64,000 bases of DNA from Lonsdalea britannica (lineage in GTDB: Bacteria > Pseudomonadota > Gammaproteobacteria > Enterobacterales > Enterobacteriaceae), in assembly GCF_002111595.1 (NCBI RefSeq), contig NZ_LUTN01000004.1, positions 62,001 through 126,000 on the forward strand, read 5' to 3'. The position numbers were made by a program, and so were the translations under genes. The notes under the pieces are model-generated. The model worked only from the letters and a program-made list of their open reading frames with translations. It did not search any database and was not told the origin of the DNA. Below are positions 41,231 to 50,365 of the stretch, piece by piece. Position 1 is the stretch's first letter. Each line of letters begins with the position of its first letter.

Positions 41231-42307
41231 ATGATGAAGAAACTGCTAGCTTTGCTGTGCATCGCTCCGCTGCTGATCTCTTGTTCCAGCAACAAAGGCA
41301 GCGAGGATGCCGAAGCCTATATCAAAGACACCAACGCCTTTGATATTTTGATGGGGCAATTCGCCAATAACATCGAAAACATCTGGGGCATCAACGAAGT
41401 GTTGATCGCCGGCCCCAAGGACTACGTTAAGTATTCCGACCAATACCTGACTCGTAGCCACGTCAACTTCGATGCCGGTACGATCACAATCGAAACCATC
41501 AACCCGACCAACTACGAAACCAGCCTCCGTCAGGCTATCGTCACGACGCTGTTGATGGGCGATGATGCCAGTAACACCGACCTGTATTCCGACGCCAACG
41601 ATATTCAGATTAGCCGTGAGCCGTTGCTGTATGGCCAGGTGTTGGACAACACCAGCGAGCCTATCCGTTGGGAAGGTCGCGCCAGCAGCTTTGCGGATTA
41701 TCTGATCCAGAACAAGCTGCAACGCCGTACCTCAGGCGTACACATGATCTGGACCGTCACCATTCAGCTGGTGCCTAACCATCTGGACAAGCGTGCCCAC
41801 AAATATCTCCCGCTGGTCCGTAAAGCCGCAGATCGCTATGGCATCGAGCCTTCCTTGATCCTGGCGATCATGCAGACCGAGTCGAGCTTCAACCCCTACG
41901 CCGTGAGCCATTCCGACGCATTGGGTCTGATGCAGGTCGTTCAGCACAGCGCAGGACGCGATGTCTTCAAGATGAAAGGGAAATGGGGACAGCCGAGCCG
42001 CAGCTATCTGTTCGATCCGGAAAACAATATCGACACCGGGGCGGCTTATCTGGCGATACTGAAGAATGTGTATCTGGCGGGTATCCAGAACCCGACGTCA
42101 CAACGTTATGCCGTTATCACCGCCTATAACGGCGGCGCTGGCAGCGTGCTGCGTGTGTTCTCCAGCGACAAAGACGCCGCGGTGAGCGCCATTAACGGCA
42201 TGTCTCCCAACGATGTCTACCAGACGCTGACGACGCGGCACCCTTCTCAGGAGTCTCGCCGCTATCTGTACAAGGTGAACTCGGCGCAGAGAAACTATCG
42301 TCGCTGA
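41231..42307 (+). CDS. mltC: membrane-bound lytic murein transglycosylase C
   Basis: 358 residues (E. coli 359). It has a signal peptide with a lipobox-like LLISC and an N-terminal DUF3393 domain. The C-terminal SLT domain has its catalytic Glu in [15 protein letters not shown] and further motifs ALGLMQV and [15 protein letters not shown]. It cleaves peptidoglycan glycan strands from the outer membrane. It is the third gene of the mutY-yggX-mltC unit, with a hairpin following. Confidence 0.96.
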   Translation: MMKKLLALLCIAPLLISCSSNKGSEDAEAYIKDTNAFDILMGQFANNIENIWGINEVLIAGPKDYVKYSDQYLTRSHVNFDAGTITIETINPTNYETSLRQAIVTTLLMGDDASNTDLYSDANDIQISREPLLYGQVLDNTSEPIRWEGRASSFADYLIQNKLQRRTSGVHMIWTVTIQLVPNHLDKRAHKYLPLVRKAADRYGIEPSLILAIMQTESSFNPYAVSHSDALGLMQVVQHSAGRDVFKMKGKWGQPSRSYLFDPENNIDTGAAYLAILKNVYLAGIQNPTSQRYAVITAYNGGAGSVLRVFSSDKDAAVSAINGMSPNDVYQTLTTRHPSQESRRYLYKVNSAQRNYRR

Positions 42308-42319
42308 TAACGCGATACG

Positions 42320-42342
42320 AGCCTCCGGCCCCGCCGGAGGCT
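42320..42342 (+). terminator. hairpin after mltC
   Basis: A perfect 10-bp stem AGCCTCCGGC / GCCGGAGGCT with a CCC loop lies 13 nt past the stop. The following TCTCTG is only weakly T-rich. Confidence 0.7.
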
Positions 42343-42787
42343 TCTCTGCGGCAGGTTGCCTTCCCATGCGGTTTCTGAGGAGTCAAATCGCGGCACACCG
42401 CTTTCGTCACGGTTAATGGTGCTACAGATATACCCGGCTCCCTGACGAATTTACCGTCAGAACCAGCAGGAAATCGGCTTATAAGCAAATGCTATGCTCT
42501 CACTATGGAATAGCTAAAATCACTACAAAAAACCCAAAAACATCCTATATTTCACTAATTTTTTATAATCAGTCATGATTATTATCTCTATTTAATGTGT
42601 TAGTAACGCAGACAGTTTTTGCCTAGGATGCCAAGAAAAGGTAGCATCGCAGACGTTTTTCAATTCCTGCCCCAGCATACCGCTAGGGACTGGCGGCGCA
42701 TGCTAAGGCCGAACTTTAACGGTTAACTTATTAAATACTATGTCATTTCTTTCTTATGAATGATAAGACAAGGGATCTGGACGGGTA
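42343..42787. other. intergenic region upstream of ansP (nupG absent)
   Basis: About 445 bp with no gene. In E. coli nupG occupies the place after mltC. An AT-rich tract (42500-42610) and the ansP ribosome site GACGGG lie here. No clear regulatory repeats were seen. Confidence 0.5.
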
Positions 42788-44266
42788 ATGAATCAGCATA
42801 AAAGCAAAGACTCTGAACGCCATGCGGCCAAGCGACGCTGGCTCGATTCACATGAAGTGGGATACCACAAAACCATGGGTAACCGACAGGTACAGATGAT
42901 CGCCATCGGCGGCTCTATCGGTACCGGCCTGTTTTTAGGCGCGGGCGCTCGTTTACAGATGGCTGGCCCTTCTTTGGCTCTCGTTTATCTGGCTTGCGGT
43001 ATTTTTTCCTTTTTCATTCTGCGCGCGCTGGGCGAACTGGTGCTGCACCGTCCTACCAGCGGCAGCTTCGTCTCCTATGCGCGTGAGTTTCTCGGAGAGA
43101 AAGCCTCATACGTCGCGGGTTGGATGTATTTTCTGAACTGGGCAATGACAGGTATCGTCGATATCACCGCCGTAGCGCTCTACATGCATTACTGGGGAAC
43201 ATTTGCCGACGTGCCGCAGTGGGTCTTCGCCCTCAGCGCGCTGGGGCTCATCACCACCATGAACATGATTGGGGTGAAATGGTTTGCGGAAGCCGAGTTC
43301 TGGTTCGCGCTCGTCAAAGTCATCGCGATTTCGCTGTTCCTGATCGTGGGGACCATTTATCTCGGCACCGGGCTTGAACTCGACGGCAATCGCACCGGCT
43401 TCCATCTCATTACCGATAATGGCGGGCTTTTCCCGCACGGTATGCTGCCAGCGCTGGTGCTGATACAGGGCGTGATATTCGCCTTTGCTGGGGTCGAGCT
43501 GATTGGTACTGCCGCCGGTGAGTGTAAAGATCCCGAGAAAATGCTGCCTAAAGCGATCAACAGCGTGATCTGGCGCGTGGGTCTGTTCTACGTCGGCTCG
43601 GTGATTCTGCTGGTATGTCTGCTGCCGTGGAATGCTTATCAGGCAGGGCAAAGCCCGTTCGTGACCTTCTTCAGCAAGCTGGGCGTTCCCTACATCGGCA
43701 CCATCATGAATATCGTGGTGCTGTCAGCGGCGCTGTCCAGCCTCAACTCCGGGCTGTACTCCACCGGACGTATTCTGCGTTCGCTGTCGCTGGGAGGCTC
43801 TGCGCCGAAATTCATGTCCAAAATGAGCGCGCAGTCCGTACCTTACGCCGGTATTTTGGTCACCGTCGGCATCCACGCCATCGGCGTGTTCCTGAACTAC
43901 ATCGTGCCATCGCAGGTGTTTGAGATCGTCTTGAATATCGCTTCGCTCGGTATCATCAGCTCCTGGGGCTTTATCATCGTCTGTCAGATGAAGCTGCGTC
44001 AGGCGATTAAAGCAGGGAAAGCCAAACCAATCAGCTTCAGAATGCCCGGCGCGCCGGTCACCTCTTGGCTGACGCTCGGATTCCTGCTGTCTGTACTGGT
44101 ACTGATGGCGTTCGATTACCCCAACGGCACCTACACCATCTCTACGCTGCCGCTGCTTGCCATCATGCTGACGATGGGCTGGTACAGCCTGCGCCGTCAA
44201 AAGCAGGATGCGAATCTGGTCAAACAGGAGCATGAGCAGACGCAGGAAACTTCAAGCGAACAGTAA
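42788..44266 (+). CDS. ansP: L-asparagine permease AnsP
   Basis: 492 residues, an APC-superfamily amino acid permease with about 12 membrane helices. It follows E. coli AnsP closely from the N-terminus (AAKRRWLDSHEVGYHKTMGN) through the substrate-binding motif GGSIGTGLFLGAGARLQMAG and FAGVELIGTAAGECKDP to FDYPNGTYTISTLPLLAIM. It imports asparagine by proton symport in the inner membrane. It stands alone between two hairpins, in the place of nupG in E. coli. Confidence 0.9.
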   Translation: MNQHKSKDSERHAAKRRWLDSHEVGYHKTMGNRQVQMIAIGGSIGTGLFLGAGARLQMAGPSLALVYLACGIFSFFILRALGELVLHRPTSGSFVSYAREFLGEKASYVAGWMYFLNWAMTGIVDITAVALYMHYWGTFADVPQWVFALSALGLITTMNMIGVKWFAEAEFWFALVKVIAISLFLIVGTIYLGTGLELDGNRTGFHLITDNGGLFPHGMLPALVLIQGVIFAFAGVELIGTAAGECKDPEKMLPKAINSVIWRVGLFYVGSVILLVCLLPWNAYQAGQSPFVTFFSKLGVPYIGTIMNIVVLSAALSSLNSGLYSTGRILRSLSLGGSAPKFMSKMSAQSVPYAGILVTVGIHAIGVFLNYIVPSQVFEIVLNIASLGIISSWGFIIVCQMKLRQAIKAGKAKPISFRMPGAPVTSWLTLGFLLSVLVLMAFDYPNGTYTISTLPLLAIMLTMGWYSLRRQKQDANLVKQEHEQTQETSSEQ

Positions 44267-44285
44267 CGCTTCCTGACTGCCTATC

Positions 44286-44304
44286 ACCGGGCTTTCGCCC
44301 CGGT
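44286..44304. terminator. hairpin between convergent ansP and speC
   Basis: A 6-bp stem ACCGGG / CCCGGT with a 7-nt loop lies between the two stop codons; no long T run on either side. Confidence 0.55.
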
Positions 44305-44315
44305 TCATCCGGTTC

Positions 44316-46468
44316 CTAGTTCGACACCACATAGGCGTATAACCGTTTACGCCCATCTTCTTCCGTCTCCGCATAGACGCCCTGCAACTCCGGCGCAAAG
44401 CCCGGCATCAGATTCAGACCGGCCTCCAGCGCCAGGAAATAACGCAGTACCGCCCCACCCCACACTTCTCCCGGTACCACACATAGCACGCCCGGCGGAT
44501 ACGGCAGCGCGCCCTCAGCCGCGATACGCCCTTCAGCCTCATCCAGCGCAATCAGCTCGATCTCGCCACGAATGAAACAACTGTGCGCCTCCTGCGGCAA
44601 CATCACCGCCGCCGGGAACTGCGCCTGACGGAACATCGCTTTCTGCAGACGTTTCACGTCATGACACGCGTAGAAATCATGCATTTCCTGACACAGCCGA
44701 CGCAGCGTATACCCTTCATAACGCTGACGATGCTTATGATACAGGCTCGGCAGAACGTCGCTCAGCGGGGCGTCATGCTCGATCAACTGTTCAAAACGCA
44801 CCAGCGCCTGTACCAGATGCTGCATCTTGAGGCTATCTTCCGCCGGGGTCAGCAGGAACAGAATCGTATTCAGATCGCATTTTTCCGGGATGATGCCGTG
44901 CTCACGCAGATAGTTGGCCAGAATCGTGGCCGGTATACCAAACGGCGTGTACTCACCGGTTTCCGCGTCAATACCCGGCGTAGTCAGCAGCAGTTTACAG
45001 GGGTCGACAAAATACTGATCCTGCGCGTATCCCTCGAAGGCATGCCAGCGTTCTCCCGGCTCAAAGTGGAAGAAGCGGACATCCTGCGCCATCGCCTCTG
45101 TATCGTGATCCTGCCAGGGAATGCCGCCTACCGAGGTTGGGACAAAAGGCGCAATCATGGAACAGACGTCAAGCAGCTGTTTGCGGGTTTCAATCCCCAG
45201 CTTCACGCACTCCTGCCACAGACGGCGGCCGCTTGCGCTTCATGCATCTTGGCGTTGACATCCAGCGCGGCGAAAAGTGGATAGAACGGGCTCGTCGAAG
45301 CATGCAGCATAAAGGCATTGTTGAGACGCTTATGGTTGCAAAAGCGTTTCTGGCCCTTGATGTGCGTGTCTTTTTTGTGGATCTGGGACGTCTGAGAGAA
45401 TCCGGCCTGTTGCTTATGCACCGACTGCGTAACGAAGATCCCCGGATCGTTCTCATTGAGTTCGAGCAACAGCGGCGAGCACTGTTCCATCATCGGGATA
45501 AACTGTTCGTAGCCAACCCAGGCGGAGTCAAACAGGATGTAGTCGCATAGATGACCGATGCTGTCCACCACCTGACGCGCGTTATAGATGGTGCCGTCAT
45601 AGGTGCCGAGCTGGATCACCGCCAGACGAAATGGCCGCGGTAGCTCCGCGCGCGCAGGGTCTACCGCCCTGACCTGTTCACGCAGATAAGTCTCGTCAAA
45701 ACAGTGTGCGTCGATGCCGCCTATCAAGCCGAACGGGTTTCGCGCGGTTTCGAGATACACCGGCGTTGCGCCCGCCTGAATCAGCGCGCCATGATGGTTG
45801 GACTTGTGATTATTACGATCGAACAGCACCAGATCGCCCCGCGTCAGCAGCGCATTGGTAACGACTTTGTTCGCCGCCGAGGTACCGTTCAGTACAAAGT
45901 AGGTTTTGTCCGCATTGAAGACTTTGGCTGCGAATTTCTGGGCCTTTTTCGCGGCGCCTTCGTGGATCAGCAAGTCGCCCAGCTTCACATCGGCGTTACA
46001 GATATCCGAACGAAACAGGGTTTCACCATAAAACTCATAGAACTGACGCCCGGCAGGATGCTTACGGAAAAACTGCCCGCCTTGATGCCCCGGACACGCA
46101 AAGGTGGTGGTTCCCATCTCGATATACTGTGTCAGCGTGTCAAAAAACGGCGGCAACAGCGCATCTTCGTAAGCACGAGCCGCCTGCTCCAACTGCGCTA
46201 TATGCTCGCCCGCGTCGTCCAGGATCAACCACTCACTGCCCGGAGGCAGCATTTCGAGACTACCCTCTTCCGGCCTACGCAGCACAAAGGCCGGAATAGA
46301 GAAGCCCGTGAGATGTAACACAGACAAAATGCCGCTGTGAGCTTCTTCTGCTGAGACAACTACCGCAGCGATATCCGTAAAATCGGTTTGACTCAGGGCC
46401 ACTACCGGTCGTTCAGTGCTTAAACGGGCGGCAACCGCTGAATTAGCCGCAATTTTTAACTGTTTCAT
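44316..46468 (-). pseudogene. speC: ornithine decarboxylase speC, one-base frameshift at about codon 411
   Basis: It converts ornithine to putrescine with pyridoxal phosphate. It starts MKQLKIAANSAVAARLSTER (the ATG at 46468 fits the family). The N-terminal wing domain is followed by the aminotransferase-fold domain with the PLP lysine in FVTQSVHKQQAGFSQTS. The first frame runs to FAALDVNAKMHE. The second begins in GRRLWQECVKLGIETRKQLL and reaches the C-terminus KRLYAYVVSN. One base is missing at about 45235 (expected GAA GGC GCA AGC, found GAAGCGCAAGC). Restored length is 717 residues (E. coli 711). It lies between ansP and tRNA-Phe, matching the E. coli speC-pheV neighbourhood. Confidence 0.9.
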
Positions 46469-47076
46469 GTAACAAACCCAAACGATCAAGGATGAGTATA
46501 CGTGCCTGAAAGACACTGCGCAGGGATGACGCGCCCAGCCGTTGCCGGTCGTATTCCGCCAGCCAATACCTTCAAGTGTATGACTCATGTGGAAAACTGC
46601 CGGAACAAAGGGAAAACGGAGAGCCGCTCCATCCGATAGACATCAGTAAAATCAGAGCGATAACTCTATTTTTAATCATGCCTAACAGTGAGCGTCGACA
46701 CGCCTCACCGCATAATGAAGGGAGATAATCTGGGGAAAGAAAGCGCTACAGCAGTGTGATCGGAGTCCCGGGACGTCATCAAAGTCATGGCGCTAAGCGT
46801 CCGCACCAAAAGCAATGAGTCCGACATATCAACGACCCTCGATAATCACAAATGAAAGGAAAGTTAAAAAACCGGACGATAATCGCACTATTTTTTACCA
46901 AATTCAAGAAAGCCCCGGCGGCATAAGTCATGCAAATCCAAGGGTGCCTTCCACGTGTGGCCAGCAGGGCTTCTATACAAGGATATGACGGTATTGTTTG
47001 AAAATAGAGCAAGCAGCCGCCGCGAGGCAGAAACCCGTTGACGGCTCCGGTGATATACGGTTTAATGCGCCCCGTT
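46469..47076. other. intergenic region between speC and tRNA-Phe
   Basis: 608 bp without a convincing gene; it must hold the promoters of speC and of the tRNA. One minus-strand frame of 75 codons (46785-47012) has no recognisable features, and I do not call it. Confidence 0.5.
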
Positions 47077-47152
47077 GCCCGGATAGCTCAGTCGGTAGAG
47101 CAGGGGATTGAAAATCCCCGTGTCCTTGGTTCGATTCCGAGTCCGGGCACCA
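47077..47152 (+). tRNA. tRNA-Phe (GAA), island attachment site
   Basis: A 76-nt tRNA with encoded CCA and acceptor stem GCCCGGA / TCCGGGC. The anticodon GAA is in GGGGATTGAAAATCCCC, and the T-arm is GGTTCGATTCC. An integrase gene begins 161 bp downstream, so its 3' end is the likely attL of the island; the matching attR is beyond the window. It corresponds to pheV next to speC in E. coli. Confidence 0.97.
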
Positions 47153-47313
47153 CCTTTCCTTTTTTATGCCTCCTTATAAATCCCCATGTGTATGTAATTC
47201 AATAAGTTGGCGTAAAAATCTTTCCCGATGCATTTTGATTTATCCCTTCGTATCCGGAAAATTTGGGGTCAGATTGCGGGTCGTTCAGTTCGATGAACGA
47301 AGGAGACCCTCAC

Positions 47314-48576
47314 ATGGCCCTGAATGACAGTAAAATCCGCGCAGCAAAACCTCTCACAAAATCTTATAAGCTCACTGACTCGCAAGGTCTGTACCTGACG
47401 GTATCCACCAGCGGCGCTAAGTTATGGTATTTCCGCTATCGCCTCGGCGGTAAAGAAAACCGTCTGGCTTTTGGCCCCTACCCGCAAACTATGCTGGCGG
47501 AAGCCCGTGAAAAGCGCGATGCGGCACGTAAGCTGCTGGCGTCCGGCCGCTGCCCTGCCCTGATGCGCAAAACGGATAACGCCGCCGTTGATGAATCCCG
47601 TACCTTTCAGTATGTCGCAATGACGTGGCACACCAGCAGCCTTAAGCTCTGGTCGGACGCTCACGCCGATAAGATCCTCACCTGCCTGAAATGCTACGTT
47701 TTCCCCGCGATCGGTGCGATGGATATCGCGCAGGTTGAAACCCGCCATCTGGCGCAGTTGGTTAAGGCGATTGACGACAAAGGGGTGCATGACGTTGCCG
47801 GACGGGTGCGCCAGCATCTGACCAAAATCATGCGCCACGCCGTACAGCAGGGCGTGATTAAATATAATCCGGCTTACGATCTGGATGGCGTCGTGACCCC
47901 GGTCGTGACCCAACATCACCCCGCCCTGCCGCTGAAACGTCTGCCGGAACTGCTAGAGAAGATAGAGAGCTACAAAGGCCGGATGCTCACCCGTCTGGCG
48001 CTGGAACTCAATCTGCATGTTTTCCTGCGCTCCAGTGAGCTGCGTTTTGCCCGCTGGGATGAATTCAACCTGAAAGCACATATCTGGAGCGTACCCGCCC
48101 AGCGCGAAGCAGTAAACGGCGTGAGGTTCTCAGAGCGTGGCGCGAAGATGAAGGATGAACATCTGGTGCCGCTGTCGCGGCAGGCGGTCGCCCTACTGCA
48201 ACAGATTCACGCGATTTCCGGCGAATCGGTCTTCGTCTTTCCGGGCGCGCATACCCTGAACAAGCCGATGAGTGAAAACACCATCAACAAGGCGCTGCGC
48301 GTGATTGGCTACGACACCAAAACCGAAATCTGCGGCCACGGTTTCAGAACCATGGCCTGTAGCGCCCTGAATGAATCCGGACGCTGGTCAAAGGACGCCA
48401 TCGAGCGGCAGATGAGCCACAAAGAGCGCAACGGCGTGCGGGCGGCTTACGTACATAAAGCGGAGCATCTGGAAGCCAGAATCGAAATGATGCAGTGGTG
48501 GTCGGATTATCTGGACGTCAACCGCGAGAATTACGTCGCGCCGTATATTTATGCGCGGAGTTATGCGGCTGGCTAA
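47314..48576 (+). CDS. P4-type tyrosine integrase of the tRNA-Phe island
   Basis: 420 residues from MALNDSKIRAAKPLTKSYKL with a strong AAGGAG site (an upstream GTG or ATG in frame lacks one). It has a DUF4102 arm-binding domain (SQGLYLTVSTSGAKLWYFRY), a SAM-like core-binding domain, and a catalytic domain. The tyrosine recombinase residues are the Arg in LRSSELRFARWDEF, HxxR in ICGHGFRTMA, and His/Tyr in MSHKERNGVRAAYVHKAEHL. All are present, so it is probably active. It catalyses excision and insertion at the tRNA-Phe 3' end. Confidence 0.93.
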   Translation: MALNDSKIRAAKPLTKSYKLTDSQGLYLTVSTSGAKLWYFRYRLGGKENRLAFGPYPQTMLAEAREKRDAARKLLASGRCPALMRKTDNAAVDESRTFQYVAMTWHTSSLKLWSDAHADKILTCLKCYVFPAIGAMDIAQVETRHLAQLVKAIDDKGVHDVAGRVRQHLTKIMRHAVQQGVIKYNPAYDLDGVVTPVVTQHHPALPLKRLPELLEKIESYKGRMLTRLALELNLHVFLRSSELRFARWDEFNLKAHIWSVPAQREAVNGVRFSERGAKMKDEHLVPLSRQAVALLQQIHAISGESVFVFPGAHTLNKPMSENTINKALRVIGYDTKTEICGHGFRTMACSALNESGRWSKDAIERQMSHKERNGVRAAYVHKAEHLEARIEMMQWWSDYLDVNRENYVAPYIYARSYAAG

Positions 48577-48592
48577 CGCGCTGCGCTTGTTG

Positions 48593-48635
48593 GCTCCTGA
48601 CGGACTTTCTATGTGATAGAAAATCCGTCAGGAGC
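48593..48635. repeat. long palindrome after the integrase gene
   Basis: Two perfect arms of 12 bp (GCTCCTGACGGA / TCCGTCAGGAGC) enclose a second pair (TTTCTAT / ATAGAAA) with a 3-nt loop and one mismatch between the arms. It can form a 43-nt hairpin 17 nt after the integrase stop. It may terminate transcription or protect mRNA; it has no T run. Confidence 0.75.
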
Positions 48636-48770
48636 GTTGTCATAAAACCATTCGAGTATCTTTTAGCACCTGAGCATTCTGCCAAAGCCTTCTTATGAAT
48701 CGAAGCCGAGTTACCCAATTTCCTAGCAGAAAAGATCATGATATTATGAAAAAAATTTTATATATCACGA

Positions 48771-49825
48771 GGCTTTGTTGAATAAATCGGATTTTGATAA
48801 AAGCGCCTCCCGTCACTGACCTCCTCAGGCAATCCGCACACTTTCTGGCATCCCTGCATGCGTCATTTTGTTTAAGGCTCGGATCATGGCCATAGCCTCA
48901 CCAACCTGCGCATCGTAGTCTCGCAGCGTCAGGTGCCCACCGAACAGTTGTTTAACCCGGTACATCGCCGTTTCGGCCACCGACCGACGGTTATAAGCCG
49001 TGTTCCATTTCCAGTAAGCATTGCTCCCGGTAAGCCTCTGCCTCGCCACCGCCTGATTTCTGTCCGCATACTCCGCCGGCCAGTAACCTGCCCGGGTTCG
49101 TGGCGGGATAAGCGCCTTGATTTTTTTTCGCCGCAGCTCGTCATGGCAAAGTTTTGTGTCATAAGCACCATCGGCAGAAGCGACCTTAACTTTCCGATGG
49201 GTCTGACGAATAAGTCCCGGGAATGCCTCTGCGTCAGTCACATTATTCAGAGACAGGTCAGCGCAGATAACCTCATGAGTACCGGCGTCCACAGCAAGGT
49301 GCAGTTTCCGCCAGACGCGGCGCTTTCCCTGACCGTGTTTTTTCACCTTCCACTCCCCTTCGCCGAAGACTTTTAATCCGGTGGAGTCGATAACCAGGTG
49401 GGCAATTTCGCCGCGCGTGGGGGTTTTAAACGGGATGTTGACGGACCTAGCCCGCCAGCTGACGCAGGAATAATCCGGGCACCTGAGCGGGAGCTTCATC
49501 AGGGTAAAAATGGAGTCAATAAATCCCTGCGCGGCGCGCAGCGTGAGGCGAAAAACGCGTTTGAGCATGAGTACGGTAGAAATAGCGAGCTCAGAATAAC
49601 GTTGAGGACGACCACGTGAAGACGTGTTGGGCTCGTCATACCAGGTCTGAATGGCCGACTCATCAAGCCAGAATGTCAGTGAGCCCCGATTGATGAGCGT
49701 CTTGTTGTAGGTAGCCCAGTTGGTGATTTTGAACTTTTGTTTTGCCACGTGATATCGCTGCAGGATCAGGAGTGTGGTGATCTGATCCTGATTACGGCCA
49801 AAAGTTCGATTTATTCAACAAAGCC
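48771..49825 (-). mobile_element. IS903-like insertion sequence (IS5 family), 1055 bp
   Basis: The two ends are perfect 18-bp inverted repeats (GGCTTTGTTGAATAAATC and its complement), the IS903 termini, and the length fits the 1057-bp IS903. It carries one complete transposase gene. The 9 bp on each side (ATATCACGA and CCTTTCTAT) differ, so the usual 9-bp target duplication is absent. That suggests a deletion or recombination event next to the element. Confidence 0.93.
48825..49748 (-). CDS. IS903-like IS5-family transposase
   Basis: 307 residues, full length for the group. DDE catalytic residues: Asp in HLVIDSTGLKVFGEGEW, Asp in VASADGAYDTKLCHDEL, and Glu in the Y-2-R-3-E-6-K signature YNRRSVAETAMYRVKQLFGG. 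It starts MAKQKFKITNWATYNKTLIN. It moves the element by cut and paste. The frame is intact. Confidence 0.95.
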   Translation of the reverse strand: MAKQKFKITNWATYNKTLINRGSLTFWLDESAIQTWYDEPNTSSRGRPQRYSELAISTVLMLKRVFRLTLRAAQGFIDSIFTLMKLPLRCPDYSCVSWRARSVNIPFKTPTRGEIAHLVIDSTGLKVFGEGEWKVKKHGQGKRRVWRKLHLAVDAGTHEVICADLSLNNVTDAEAFPGLIRQTHRKVKVASADGAYDTKLCHDELRRKKIKALIPPRTRAGYWPAEYADRNQAVARQRLTGSNAYWKWNTAYNRRSVAETAMYRVKQLFGGHLTLRDYDAQVGEAMAMIRALNKMTHAGMPESVRIA

Positions 49826-50365
49826 CCTTTCTATTCGTAAAATCGGAATCGTTCATACTTCAAGTAGCTATTATCATCAATATGAGTAACTTTAAACATA
49901 TCTATCGGTATTTTTGATACACCATCATGCTTTTTTAAAAGTATTCTCTCGTAAAGATAAACATTGACGGTGATTATGATTCTTTTACTTACCGTCAATT
50001 AAATAACTGATAAAGCCAACAAGACAGAAGCACCTAGACCCCAAAGAATAACTTCCCATCACATTTGAAACCTAAATGAAGTAGTGTGTTATTAATCAAT
50101 TAGATAGGATAACTTAACTTCCTGACGAATAAAGCAAACATTGAATTAATTAACATTAAGCACCATCAAGCCCTGAATCACAGCTTAATAGAAAAAACCT
50201 TAAAAGAATACAGAAACAATTATAGCGAAAAGGAATGATAAAGATGATTATTTTCCTTTTTATCCTTCAAGATTTTTCGTTTATAAAAGAATGGATGTTT
50301 TTTCTATCACTGATTTAAAAACTTGTTCACTCATCATTTTTTAGGGTAACCATAGGAAGTGTATT
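49826..50365. other. AT-rich gene-free stretch between the IS and the acyl ligase
   Basis: 540 bp, very AT-rich, with no reading frame of note. Its upstream edge is the IS end without target duplication, so the original 5' flank of the biosynthetic genes may have been lost. The promoter for the ligase should be in its last part; an AGGAAG ribosome site lies just before 50366. Confidence 0.5.

Noticed and set aside
45704..46318. 204-codon plus-strand open frame opposite speC
   Set aside because: Shadow of the conserved speC reading frame, with no family features.
46785..47012. 75-codon minus-strand frame between speC and tRNA-Phe as a leader peptide
   Set aside because: No ribosome site or resemblance to known polyamine leader peptides; the length and composition fit chance.
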